Shown: positions 29,218 through 37,843 of the stretch, piece by piece
Numbering within the stretch: the first letter of the stretch is position 1
Layout: each line of letters begins with the position of its first letter
Assembly: GCA_947493285.1 (NCBI GenBank)
Contig: CANLQH010000001.1
Coordinates: forward strand, 558,001 to 622,000
DNA length: 64,000 bases
Reading direction: 5' to 3'
Source of the DNA: an uncultured Tenacibaculum sp.
GTDB lineage: Bacteria; Bacteroidota; Bacteroidia; Flavobacteriales; Flavobacteriaceae
Program-made: the position numbers and the translations under genes
The notes under the pieces: generated by a model
Database searches by the model: none
What the model was told of the DNA's origin: nothing
Seen by the model: the letters and a program-made list of their open reading frames with translations, nothing else

Positions 29218-31062
29218 CTATTTTACGTAAACAATCGACTTTCTATCGTAATAAGCACCATTTAAGTTACTGTTATACATCTTAATAGCTTCTTCTCTAT
29301 CGCTTGTTTTAAAAATATAAATATGCATATACCCTGTAGTTGGGTTTATAAAATAATCTGCATCTATATTATCATTTCTTAACTCGTCTACATTTCTATC
29401 TGCTAACGATTTCTTAGAGTTTACAACCGTTTGTATATAATAACCAGACTCTACTCCATTCATTGCCGACATTGTACGCACTCTTGCAGGTGGCTGAGTT
29501 TTAGGTTCTTTATAAGTCTCAGCACTTCCACTAGCACCAATAGTTATTTTTCGAACATAAACTCCGTCTTTACCGTTTTTCTTAACCTTTATCGCTGAGT
29601 CATCGCTTTCATCATCATTTTCAAACTCTCTAGTTTTATTACTAAGTCCTAGCTCTTCCATCTTATCTTCAGCATCTTCTTCTTTAGCAAATCGATCTAA
29701 ATAAATATAATACCATTTACCTTGTGGCTCGAAAATATATTTAGGATCGAAATCTAATCGTTTCCACTTTTCAATTATCGGATCTACATTCGCTTTATTT
29801 CTATACCTATCTGCAACCAAATAATACATCGTTCCGCCGCCGCCAGTTCTCGTAATTGTGCTTTGACGCCAAGGAGCATTAGATCTTCTTCTTAAAGAAG
29901 TGTCTTTTTCATCCACCGTATTTTCTGGAGTCGTAACTTCAACAGTTTTTGGCGCAGGTTGATTCTTTAATAATCGAAGTACCTCATCTACCTTTTTATT
30001 TAAAATATCAATAGAATCTTGCGCTCTCTGAATTTCGTCAGATAAATCGTTGTGTTCAGGGTTTTCGTATTCTGCTTGTTTTTCTGGAACTCGCTCTGGT
30101 AAAGTTACCTTAACATTACCACCTCTTCTTGTTGGTCGTTCTCTTCTAAACGATTTTTTTCCGAAATTATAAATTAAACCAACTTCGTTCGTTGCAGCAA
30201 AATCACTCTTTTCATAACTAAAGCCTATTGCCAATTTATCAGAAATGTTAACTCCTACTCCTGCCGAAATTCCGTACGTTTTATCATAACCAGCTTTAAC
30301 CCATCCCGCTTTTGGTAAATCTAAAATTACATTTCCTCCAGCACTAAAATCTCCTTCACCAGGTTTTCTTGCTATGGCTAAAAAACGTAAATCTGCTCTT
30401 TCAAATATACCTGAAGCATAAGTAAACTCGTGTGAATACATCGCATGCGCTGAAAATGTTTTTTCACCAAAAGAGGTTATCATTTCACTCTTTTTTAAGT
30501 TGAAATCTAACAAGTTTTCAAAAAACACTCCAACATCAAACTTTCCAAACGATAAAGTAACCGCTGGTTGTAGCATAACCACAGGAACATCTTGAAAGTT
30601 CCCTAAAAAAGAATCATCTTGGTCTTGTACTAATACTCTAGCCCAATCGATACTACTTCTACTATATAAAAAGTTAAAACCAAAAGTTAAGTCCATGGTT
30701 TCGTTTAACTGTAATCTTTGTGCATAATTTGCGATGGCTCCAAAATCTTTCATTGCACCAACTTCTTGTTGATATATTGCAAAACCTGCACCTATATTTT
30801 CACGTGTTTTACCAGCGTAAGAAATTAAATGTAATCTTGGGTTGTCTTCAAAATCAACATTACTATTACGAACAATTGCTGTTAATGATGTTTTATTTTC
30901 TCTTAAAGCAGAAAAAGTAGGTACTGTTAAAAAACGATTAAACTTCATAAAGTTTCTAGAACTAAACGAATTATAGTTCTGTCCGCTATTAGAAGTTTGC
31001 CCTAACATTGTTAAGCTACATAATAGTAAACTAAAAATTAAAGTAATTTTTTTCATCATCAT
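29218..31062 (-). CDS. sprD: SprD, PorP/SprF-type barrel protein with C-terminal SPOR-like repeats
   Basis: 614 residues. A signal peptide (LIFSLLLCSLTMLGQ) precedes a PorP/SprF-like barrel region (about 30-300: LHLISYAGKTRENIGAGFAI ... KLAIGFSYEKSDFAATNEVG). Then come a charged linker, a short coiled coil (EIQRAQDSIDILNKKVDEVL), and two segments with the SPOR-like pattern of alternating strands and helices (MYYLVADRYRNKANVDPIIE and GYYIQTVVNSKKSLADRNVD). In F. johnsoniae sprD lies between sprC and sprB and supports SprB function; the position here, 4 bases after the sprC stop, is the same. Binding of cell-wall peptidoglycan by the SPOR-like part is inference. Three Met codons in a row leave the exact start open (31062, 31059 or 31056). 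Confidence 0.87.
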   Translation of the reverse strand: MMMKKITLIFSLLLCSLTMLGQTSNSGQNYNSFSSRNFMKFNRFLTVPTFSALRENKTSLTAIVRNSNVDFEDNPRLHLISYAGKTRENIGAGFAIYQQEVGAMKDFGAIANYAQRLQLNETMDLTFGFNFLYSRSSIDWARVLVQDQDDSFLGNFQDVPVVMLQPAVTLSFGKFDVGVFFENLLDFNLKKSEMITSFGEKTFSAHAMYSHEFTYASGIFERADLRFLAIARKPGEGDFSAGGNVILDLPKAGWVKAGYDKTYGISAGVGVNISDKLAIGFSYEKSDFAATNEVGLIYNFGKKSFRRERPTRRGGNVKVTLPERVPEKQAEYENPEHNDLSDEIQRAQDSIDILNKKVDEVLRLLKNQPAPKTVEVTTPENTVDEKDTSLRRRSNAPWRQSTITRTGGGGTMYYLVADRYRNKANVDPIIEKWKRLDFDPKYIFEPQGKWYYIYLDRFAKEEDAEDKMEELGLSNKTREFENDDESDDSAIKVKKNGKDGVYVRKITIGASGSAETYKEPKTQPPARVRTMSAMNGVESGYYIQTVVNSKKSLADRNVDELRNDNIDADYFINPTTGYMHIYIFKTSDREEAIKMYNSNLNGAYYDRKSIVYVK

Positions 31063-31065
31063 TTA

Positions 31066-33309
31066 TTAATGTAATACTGATATTGTTCCTGCCTTTAACG
31101 TTTTATCATCACGAATTATTTTATAATAAAATACTCGTTGATTATTCACATCTTCTATAGGCCAATCGTTTTTATAATCTGTTGAATTTATAAGCTCTTT
31201 ACCTTCTGAATTATATATTATAATTGTAACTGAAGGCTGAAAAGCATATCTATTTGATATTTTCCATGTATCATTTTTACCATCACCATTTGGGGTTACA
31301 ACATTGGGTACCAAAACTAAATCGTCTTGTTCTACAACTTCTATAACTTTTTCTATAGTACAAGTACCTACGGTAGCATATAACGTATAAAAACCTAAAG
31401 AATTCACATTCAAGGTTTCATTTCTTGACAACTCATTTCCTGAAGGATTCCTCTCTCCTTCTCGCCAAACATAAGAATCTGCTCCATCAGCAGTTACCGT
31501 AACTGTTTGTCCTAAGGTTAACACTACTTTTTCTGAAGGCGTTACCGTTACAACCGATTCATCAAACAATACAACTTCAATAGGGTCCATATCTACTACA
31601 CAACCAAAACCTGTTACTTTTAAAACATAAATTCCAACTTCATCTACTTCGAAATCTTGAACATCGGTAGCCACGGGTGTAGGATCATTATCTTTAAACC
31701 ATTCGTACGTATAGCCCGACAATAACGTATCGATCGTATAAGTTATTGTACCACATAAAGCATTTGAAGGCGAAGTAGAACTTATATCTGGAAGCGCTAT
31801 TAATTTAACATCTATTTCAGAGAAACCTTCTGCTGAACTTGAACAAGTATTAACCTCTAATCTATAAGTACCATTATCTGTATAAGAATCTACACTTAAT
31901 TCATTTGACGTCGCACCAGAAATCATTACACTATCTTTATACCATTGATACCTTAATAAAGGTGGATCTGCATTTATTTGCTCATCCGATAGTTGATAAT
32001 CATTACCGTCAACTCCTTTAACTCCAATACCTATTTCTGAAAGTGTAGCATTAGAAGACACACATGCTTCATAAGCTGTATCCTGTCTTAGTTCTACGAC
32101 AAACTCAGCTACATCTATCAATTCAAATTTATCTGAATCAAGTGAAGCTTCGCAAACAGATGTTGTACTAGGATCAGTAACTACAGCAAAATAAACCCCA
32201 GCTTCAGTGGCATTCATTTTTGGTTGATTTCTTGCTGGTAACGGTACATCATCCTTATACCACTGTATGGTTGCTCCAGAAGGAAAATCTTTAATCTCTA
32301 ATTCTCTATTTTCACATGGTAAAAATATACTCTTACCAGCCCCTACAGCTGTAATAGTAAAATCTGGCTTCTCTTTTTGCTTTAATTCAACATCGTCTGA
32401 AACCGTTTCGCATGTACCTGCTTTAATTTCTAAGCGATAAATACCAAACTGCCCTGATGTTGGAGTTTCATAAGAAAAAGAAGTTGCTCCTGATATTAGC
32501 TCATTATCTTTAAACCATTTATACTCGTATGTAGGTTCATTTACTTTAGCATTAAAAGTATGACTATCTCCTGCACAAATTTCAACTATAGAAGATGATT
32601 CATCTATCTGAGAATTATTATCACCCAAACCTTTTAATATAAAAAATTTTGATGTTGAAAATCCACAAATACCATAATCAATTTCAACATAATAAGTACC
32701 TGGATCAGCTAATGTTAATGTAGGTTCTTGAGTTGTTGCTATGAAAATACCATTACCACCATTTGGATTTACTCTATACCATGAATATTCTCCGTTTGTT
32801 TCTATAGTTAATTTTACCTCTAATGGCGTATTTCCACATAGTGTCCCTTTTTCATTACCTTCTAAATCCGTTATTCCGAATTCGCTATTCCTCACAATTC
32901 CATAATATGCCGGAAAAGGATCAGATGGAGGACTTTCTAACCCATCAGGAGCAGGAGTGTCAGATTTAAACCTAATTCTATAAGCCGTACCAAAAGTGCC
33001 TGGTGGCAACTTTATAGATCTCATAAAACTAAATGTTGGAGATGAGTTTTCTGTATTTATATTAGCTAGTAAGTTAACCTCATTTGTAAAATCTCCAGTA
33101 GCATCAGATAACCATACAGAAAAATTATTATTAGCATCAAAATGTGCTGAATATGGAAATACAACATCAAAATTAATTTTAATAGCATCATTACACGCTT
33201 CTGTAAACTTTAATTCTGGCTTAAGCAATTCTTGTGCAGAAACAGAAGTAGATACAGAAAAGAGGATTGTGCCTAAAAGTAATAGTATGCTTTTAGCTAT
33301 TTTTTTCAT
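31066..33309 (-). CDS. sprC: SprC, T9SS type B-sorted surface protein
   Basis: 747 residues: signal peptide (ILLLLGTILFSVSTSVSAQ), then about six Ig-like/PKD-like domains each carrying a YxWFKDN or YQWYKDS strand (YEYKWFKDNELISG, IQWYKDDVPLPA, LRYQWYKDSVMISG, YTYEWFKDNDPTP), then the C-terminal type B sorting domain (VLVPNVVTPNGDGKNDTWKI ... FYYKIIRDDKTLKAG). In F. johnsoniae sprC is the gene before sprD and sprB in one operon. It is expected outside the outer membrane; its molecular role is not known. It is the first gene of the operon here; the remF and remG genes that precede sprC in F. johnsoniae are not present upstream. Confidence 0.9.
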   Translation of the reverse strand: MKKIAKSILLLLGTILFSVSTSVSAQELLKPELKFTEACNDAIKINFDVVFPYSAHFDANNNFSVWLSDATGDFTNEVNLLANINTENSSPTFSFMRSIKLPPGTFGTAYRIRFKSDTPAPDGLESPPSDPFPAYYGIVRNSEFGITDLEGNEKGTLCGNTPLEVKLTIETNGEYSWYRVNPNGGNGIFIATTQEPTLTLADPGTYYVEIDYGICGFSTSKFFILKGLGDNNSQIDESSSIVEICAGDSHTFNAKVNEPTYEYKWFKDNELISGATSFSYETPTSGQFGIYRLEIKAGTCETVSDDVELKQKEKPDFTITAVGAGKSIFLPCENRELEIKDFPSGATIQWYKDDVPLPARNQPKMNATEAGVYFAVVTDPSTTSVCEASLDSDKFELIDVAEFVVELRQDTAYEACVSSNATLSEIGIGVKGVDGNDYQLSDEQINADPPLLRYQWYKDSVMISGATSNELSVDSYTDNGTYRLEVNTCSSSAEGFSEIDVKLIALPDISSTSPSNALCGTITYTIDTLLSGYTYEWFKDNDPTPVATDVQDFEVDEVGIYVLKVTGFGCVVDMDPIEVVLFDESVVTVTPSEKVVLTLGQTVTVTADGADSYVWREGERNPSGNELSRNETLNVNSLGFYTLYATVGTCTIEKVIEVVEQDDLVLVPNVVTPNGDGKNDTWKISNRYAFQPSVTIIIYNSEGKELINSTDYKNDWPIEDVNNQRVFYYKIIRDDKTLKAGTISVLH

Positions 33310-33337
33310 TCAACAAGAGGTCTTTTTTAGGGGTGTT

Positions 33338-33366
33338 CAAAATTACATTTTTTATTAAAAAAACAA
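33338..33366 (-). promoter_or_regulatory. Promoter of the sprCDBF operon
   Basis: On the minus strand TTG (33366-33364), an 18-base spacer, then TAATTTTG (33345-33338), matching TTG-N17-23-TAnnTTTG. The start codon lies about 29 bases after the -7 element. Confidence 0.7.
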
Positions 33367-33630
33367 ACTTTAAACTGCGTTAATTAACGTGGAAATATAT
33401 AAAATCTACAGCACACTCACAACTAAAGGAAAAAACTAAGGAAAAACACTCAAAAAAATCTAGTTACCTGACAATAAATAAAACTAACGATTTAAATTTC
33501 GTTATCATTTCAACTTAATTATTTCTCTACTTAATCGTTAGCTTATTTTTACACTAATATACTAATTATCTATCAACTACATTTCTACCACATAAAAAAC
33601 AACGAAAATATGTTAAGAAAATGTTAAAGA

Positions 33631-33663
33631 AATTAGGGTTAACCCTAATTACGATTAGGGTTA
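33631..33663. promoter_or_regulatory. 20 bp palindrome plus third half-site, probable operator
   Basis: AATTAGGGTTAACCCTAATT is a perfect inverted repeat (33631-33650), followed three bases later by another half-site ATTAGGGTTA (33654-33663). It ends 8 bases before the -33 element of the LRR gene promoter, where an activator or repressor dimer would bind. No regulator can be named. Confidence 0.6.
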
Positions 33664-33670
33664 TTGGGTA

Positions 33671-33701
33671 TTGTAAAGAGCAAACATTTATATTACTTTT
33701 G
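33671..33701 (+). promoter_or_regulatory. Promoter of the LRR/EF-hand gene
   Basis: TTG (33671-33673), a 20-base spacer and TACTTTTG (33694-33701) match the Bacteroidota consensus. It implies an unusually long leader of about 170 bases before the ATG at 33878. Confidence 0.75.
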
Positions 33702-33711
33702 CCAAAAAAAT

Positions 33712-33747
33712 ATGGCTAAAACACTTAAACAAGTAAAAAAAAATTAA
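33712..33747 (+). other. 11-codon open frame in the leader of the LRR gene
   Basis: MAKTLKQVKKN followed by TAA starts about 10 bases after the predicted -7 element. It could be a translated leader peptide or chance; nothing in its composition proves translation. Confidence 0.25.
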
Positions 33748-33877
33748 TAGTTATAGTGCTCAATAGTAAAACCATTTTTTTAACAGTAAACTAAAGCCGT
33801 AAAGCTATGAACGGCTAAACTAAAATTTATTTTAACACTAAAATGCATCTAAAAAGCATAGAGGCAAAACTATTATT

Positions 33878-35908
33878 ATGAAAAAAAAACTACTCCTTAT
33901 TTTAAGCATATTTCTATGCTTTTTCGCAAACTCTTTTGGGCAAATTAATTTTACTGATTCTAATTTCAAGAATGCATTATTAAACCATATACCAATTATC
34001 GATACTAATGGTAGTGGACAGATAGAGATTAGTGAAGCCTCTGCTATTACAAGATTAGAATTGGACAACAAAAATATATCTAACTTAGAAGGTATAGAAC
34101 ATTTTATAAATTTAGAAGTTTTAAAATGTAGTGATAATAACATTCAAAAAATTAACACTGAAAATTTAACTAAACTAAAATTTCTAACTGCCGAAAGAAA
34201 CCTAATAAAATCTATTGATGTTAGAAATTGTATTCTTTGGACTTTAAGATTATCAGGAAACCCTATTGAATACGCATATTTAACTGGACGTAACACTTTC
34301 CAAATGGAAGGTTTTTTTGGTATTGATTTTGGCTATAACCAAGTACCAAACATGAAATATGTTTGTATAAGCCAAGCTCAATATGATCCTAACCCAAACG
34401 GTGTAGACCATCGAGAGCGTGTTTGGAACCGACTAGGGAGTGCCTTGCATATTGGTGAATGTACCATACAAACACCAACATGCCCAATTATTAACTTTAC
34501 AGATCCAGATTTCAAACAAGGACTAATAGATAATGTATGGGGAACAGTTGACACTAATGGAGATGGTGAAATTTGTATTGAGGAAGCAGAAAATACAACT
34601 AGAATTTTAATTGGAGATGGTGCAACATTTAAACTAAATAATATAAGTGATATTTCTGAAATAAAATATTTTACAAATTTAGAAAAATTCATTATAACTG
34701 GTACTGGAGAAGTCACCAATGTAGACATAAGTAATAACAAAAAATTATATTTTTTCTCTCTAAACAACAACAAACTAAGCTCTCTAAATACTAGCAATAA
34801 CCCATTATTACAATATTTATACTTAAGAAATAATAAAATAAAGTCTGTAAATCTCCTTAACAACCCTCTATTAACTCATCTTAGTTTAGAAAAAAATCTA
34901 TTAACTTCCTTAAATATTAGTAAGCAACCTAATCTATCCTCTCTTGAGATAGCTGACAATCAAATTCCTTCTATTGACATTAGAGATAAATCCTCATTAG
35001 TAACTTTTAATGTTGCTCGTAATAAACTTACATCTTTAGATGTAACCAATAATTTTCTTTTAAAATATGTAAACATAAGTCATAATAATTTAGGCTCAAT
35101 AAGCATAAAAAACAACAAAGAGCTAATACATTTTTACGCTAGAGACATTCAAATTACTGATATAGATCTTAGTGAGAACATAAATTTAACCCAACTATAT
35201 TTGCATCATAACTATTTAAAAAAAATTGATATATCTAACAACAATAAACTAGTAGATCTATTTATAGGTAATAATCTAATTAAAGAAATTGATATAAGAA
35301 ATTGTAATTCTTTAGACAGATTGTTAATGAGTAATAATCTTTTTTTAGAAAAAGCATATTTATCAGGTAACCATAGTTTTTATCAACGAGCCATGTCTGA
35401 TTTCGATTATTTTGTTCGAATTGAAAACTGTCCTAACTTAAATTTTGTTTGCTTAAGTGACGTAGCACACTTCAATGATATAAAAAACTATATTACTGGT
35501 CTTTACCCAAACTGTACAGTAAGCACAAATTGCGATAGCACAGCACCTGTAGCAGATTTTAATACTTATTTTAGCTTATCACCAAACCCTACAACGGGTG
35601 CAATGTGGTTAACACGTAACAACTCTAAAATAGGTGTAACTAAGGCAGATATTTACAATGTACAAACTGGTGCTTTTGTAAAAACTGTAGATCTTATTTT
35701 TAGTGATGGATTATTATTAGATCCTTTTAAACCAACTAAAACTTTAAGCCCAGGTGAAGAATTTTTTACAGAACCTACTTTAAGCTTAGACGATTCTGCC
35801 TATATAGATTGTAATGATGTACAAAAAGGCACTTACATTTTAAAAGTATATAGTAATAGAGGTACTTTTTCTACTACTTTTATAAAATCAACCGAAGCTA
35901 TTAGGTAA
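33878..35908 (+). CDS. Secreted leucine-rich-repeat/EF-hand protein with T9SS type A signal
   Basis: 676 residues with a signal peptide (LLLILSIFLCFFANSFGQ). Two modules follow, each opening NFTDxxFKxxL and an EF-hand-like calcium loop (DTNGSGQIEISEA near residue 47; DTNGDGEICIEEA near 225), then leucine-rich repeats of about 20 residues of the bacterial LxxLxLxxNxLxxLDxSxN type; the second module has around a dozen (LKYVNISHNNLGSI, LVDLFIGNNLIKEI). The C-terminal ~110 residues are a T9SS type A sorting domain (FSLSPNPTTG ... GTYILKVYSNRGTFSTTF). It is probably a calcium-stabilised surface or secreted binding protein. The target is unknown. It is expressed from its own promoter, divergent from sprC. 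Confidence 0.88.
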   Translation: MKKKLLLILSIFLCFFANSFGQINFTDSNFKNALLNHIPIIDTNGSGQIEISEASAITRLELDNKNISNLEGIEHFINLEVLKCSDNNIQKINTENLTKLKFLTAERNLIKSIDVRNCILWTLRLSGNPIEYAYLTGRNTFQMEGFFGIDFGYNQVPNMKYVCISQAQYDPNPNGVDHRERVWNRLGSALHIGECTIQTPTCPIINFTDPDFKQGLIDNVWGTVDTNGDGEICIEEAENTTRILIGDGATFKLNNISDISEIKYFTNLEKFIITGTGEVTNVDISNNKKLYFFSLNNNKLSSLNTSNNPLLQYLYLRNNKIKSVNLLNNPLLTHLSLEKNLLTSLNISKQPNLSSLEIADNQIPSIDIRDKSSLVTFNVARNKLTSLDVTNNFLLKYVNISHNNLGSISIKNNKELIHFYARDIQITDIDLSENINLTQLYLHHNYLKKIDISNNNKLVDLFIGNNLIKEIDIRNCNSLDRLLMSNNLFLEKAYLSGNHSFYQRAMSDFDYFVRIENCPNLNFVCLSDVAHFNDIKNYITGLYPNCTVSTNCDSTAPVADFNTYFSLSPNPTTGAMWLTRNNSKIGVTKADIYNVQTGAFVKTVDLIFSDGLLLDPFKPTKTLSPGEEFFTEPTLSLDDSAYIDCNDVQKGTYILKVYSNRGTFSTTFIKSTEAIR

Positions 35909-35942
35909 CAATAGCCAAAGTTTTATTTATAAATAAATACTA

Positions 35943-35978
35943 AAAAGCAAGGTGATTTTAAAATTACCTTGCTTTTTT
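35943..35978 (+). terminator. Terminator of the LRR gene
   Basis: AAGCAAGGT pairs with ACCTTGCTT, followed by a T run. Confidence 0.85.
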
Positions 35979-36001
35979 ATTTAAAATCTAACGTATCTTT
36001 G
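35969..36001 (+). promoter_or_regulatory. Promoter of cmk
   Basis: TTG (35969-35971), a 22-base spacer and TATCTTTG (35994-36001). The -33 element overlaps the distal arm of the preceding terminator. The predicted leader is about 17 bases. Confidence 0.6.
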
Positions 36002-36021
36002 TATTCCATTTTTTACTACTT

Positions 36022-36714
36022 ATGACAAAAAAAATAACCATAGCAATCGACGGTTTTTCATCTACAGGAAAAAGTACTATTGCAAAGCAATTAGCTAAAC
36101 AATTAGGGTATATTTATGTTGATACTGGCGCTATGTACAGAGCAGTTACTTTATACGCTATGCAACAAAATTACATTTCGGATACACATTTTAATGTTGA
36201 TGATTTAATTACTGATTTAAACAACATAACCTTATCTTTTTCTTTTAATGAAAGTTTAGGATTTGCCGAAATGTATTTAAATAATACCAATGTTGAAAAA
36301 ACCATTAGAACTATTGAAGTTTCTAGATTGGTAAGTAAGGTTGCAGCAATATCTGAAGTACGTAGAAAGCTAGTAAGCGAGCAACAAGAAATGGGCAAAA
36401 ACAAAGGTATTGTAATGGATGGTCGCGATATTGGAACCGTTGTTTTCCCTGATGCTGAATTAAAATTATTTATGACTGCCTCTGCCGATAAACGTGCTAC
36501 ACGTCGTTATAAAGAATTGTTAGATCGTGGTGATAAAGTAAATTTCGAAGAAATTTTACATAATGTGCAAGAACGTGATAGAATTGATTCTACCAGAGAA
36601 GATTCTCCTTTAATAGAAGCCAAAGATGCTATAGAATTTGACAATTCTGACATGGGATTAAAAGAACAGTTTGACCGTATCATGAGTTTAGTAAATACTA
36701 GATTAGGACTGTAA
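36022..36714 (+). CDS. cmk: Cytidylate kinase
   Basis: A 230-residue NMP kinase that phosphorylates CMP and dCMP with ATP. The P-loop is GFSSTGKSTIAK at residues 11-22 (a slight variant of the usual GxxGxGKS), followed by YVDTGAMYRAVT, the CMP-binding region, GRDIGTVVFPDA, and the lid region KRATRRYKEL. Length is typical. It sits alone between terminators. It supplies CDP for RNA, DNA and phospholipid precursors and connects functionally with pyrG and carB in the same window. Confidence 0.96.
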   Translation: MTKKITIAIDGFSSTGKSTIAKQLAKQLGYIYVDTGAMYRAVTLYAMQQNYISDTHFNVDDLITDLNNITLSFSFNESLGFAEMYLNNTNVEKTIRTIEVSRLVSKVAAISEVRRKLVSEQQEMGKNKGIVMDGRDIGTVVFPDAELKLFMTASADKRATRRYKELLDRGDKVNFEEILHNVQERDRIDSTREDSPLIEAKDAIEFDNSDMGLKEQFDRIMSLVNTRLGL

Positions 36715-36740
36715 ATTCAACTTAAATTATTACATAAACA

Positions 36741-36770
36741 AAAAGCCAAACTTAATAAGTTTGACTTTTT
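36741..36770. terminator. Bidirectional terminator between cmk and rluD
   Basis: AAAAGcCAAACTTA pairs with TAAGTTTGaCTTTT with one mismatch, flanked by A and T runs; the genes are convergent. Confidence 0.85.
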
Positions 36771-36792
36771 GTTTTTATAAATCGTGTTATTC

Positions 36793-37830
36793 TTAATCTT
36801 CTAGCTTAGAATTTTCAGAATAGGTTCTCCATTTTGCTAAACAAGCTTCAATATCAGCAGGAATCTCAGTATTAAACTGCATAAACTCTCCTGTTGTAGG
36901 ATGTGTAAATCCTAATGTTTTTGCGTGTAATGCTTGTCTTGGCAGAGTTTTAAAACAATTCTGAACAAATTGTTTATACTTCGTGAAAGTAGTTCCCTTT
37001 AAAATCCCGTCACCACCGTAACGCTCATCGTTAAAAAGTGTGTGCCCTATGTGTTTAAAATGTGCTCTAATTTGATGCGTTCTACCAGTCTCTAACTTAC
37101 ATTGTACTAAGGTTACATAGGTTAAACGTTCTAAAACTTTAAAATGCGTAACTGCATGTTTCCCAAAATCTCCTTCTGGAAAAACATCCATTTGTAAACG
37201 ATTTTTAAAACTACGTCCAATATGTCCTTCAATAGTACCAGCATCTTCTTCAATATTTCCCCAAATTAAAGCATAATATAGTCGCTCGGTTGTACGATCG
37301 AAAAATTGTTTTGATAAATGTGCCATTGCAAATTCAGTCTTCGCAACCACTAATAAGCCACTAGTATCTTTATCAATACGATGTACCAATCCTGGGCGTT
37401 CGTTAGAGTTTGTTGGTAAATTTTCTATATGATGAATTAATCCGTTTACTAAGGTACCTGAGTAATTTCCATGACCAGGGTGTACTACCATTCCCGCTGG
37501 TTTATTTACTACAATAACCTCGTCATCTTCGTATACAATATCTAACGGAATATCTTCCGCTACTAATAAATTTTCAGCTGGTGGATATGCTAAAACCACA
37601 CGAACTACATCGTTTGGTTTTACTTTATAATTTGGCTTTACAACCGCATCATTTACTAAAACATTACCTGCTTTAGCTGCTTGTTGTATTTTATTACGCG
37701 TAGCATTTTCAATGAAATTCATTAAAAACTTATCTACTCTTAAAGGCTCTTGCCCTTCGGTTGCAACAAATCTATGATGTTCGTATAAATCGTCGTTTTC
37801 TATTTGTGGAGTTGTATCTTCCTGCATCAA
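36793..37830 (-). CDS. rluD: Ribosomal large-subunit pseudouridine synthase RluD-family
   Basis: A 345-residue RluA/RluD-type enzyme. An N-terminal S4 domain (RVDKFLMNFIENATRNKIQQ) is followed by the catalytic domain with the active-site Asp in LVHRIDKDTSGLLVVAK and GRTHQIRAHFKHIGHTLFND. In E. coli RluD makes the three pseudouridines of helix 69 in 23S rRNA; the exact target here is inferred. The first Met may be the second of the pair (37830 or 37827). It begins 13 bases after the PASTA gene and the two are probably one operon. RluD and RluC are hard to separate by sequence; the S4-plus-catalytic layout and length favour RluD. Confidence 0.92.
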   Translation of the reverse strand: MMQEDTTPQIENDDLYEHHRFVATEGQEPLRVDKFLMNFIENATRNKIQQAAKAGNVLVNDAVVKPNYKVKPNDVVRVVLAYPPAENLLVAEDIPLDIVYEDDEVIVVNKPAGMVVHPGHGNYSGTLVNGLIHHIENLPTNSNERPGLVHRIDKDTSGLLVVAKTEFAMAHLSKQFFDRTTERLYYALIWGNIEEDAGTIEGHIGRSFKNRLQMDVFPEGDFGKHAVTHFKVLERLTYVTLVQCKLETGRTHQIRAHFKHIGHTLFNDERYGGDGILKGTTFTKYKQFVQNCFKTLPRQALHAKTLGFTHPTTGEFMQFNTEIPADIEACLAKWRTYSENSKLED

Positions 37831-37843
37831 TCAATAATAAAAA

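Larger units (their letters stand above)
33310..33877. other. 568 bp intergenic region between sprC and the LRR gene
   Basis: It holds both divergent promoters, a perfect 20 bp palindrome (33631-33650) with a third half-site, a tandem direct repeat ATGTTAAGAAA/ATGTTAAAGAAA (33610-33631), a small inverted repeat TAACGA...TCGTTA (33485-33504), a short start-stop frame (33712-33747), and a hairpin AGCCGT...ACGGCT (33795-33816) in the leader of the LRR gene. No longer gene is visible on either strand. Confidence 0.75.

Noticed and set aside
33631..33663. TTAGGG units resembling telomeric repeats.
   Set aside because: This is a circular-type bacterial chromosome region; the sequence is a palindrome plus a half-site, better explained as an operator.
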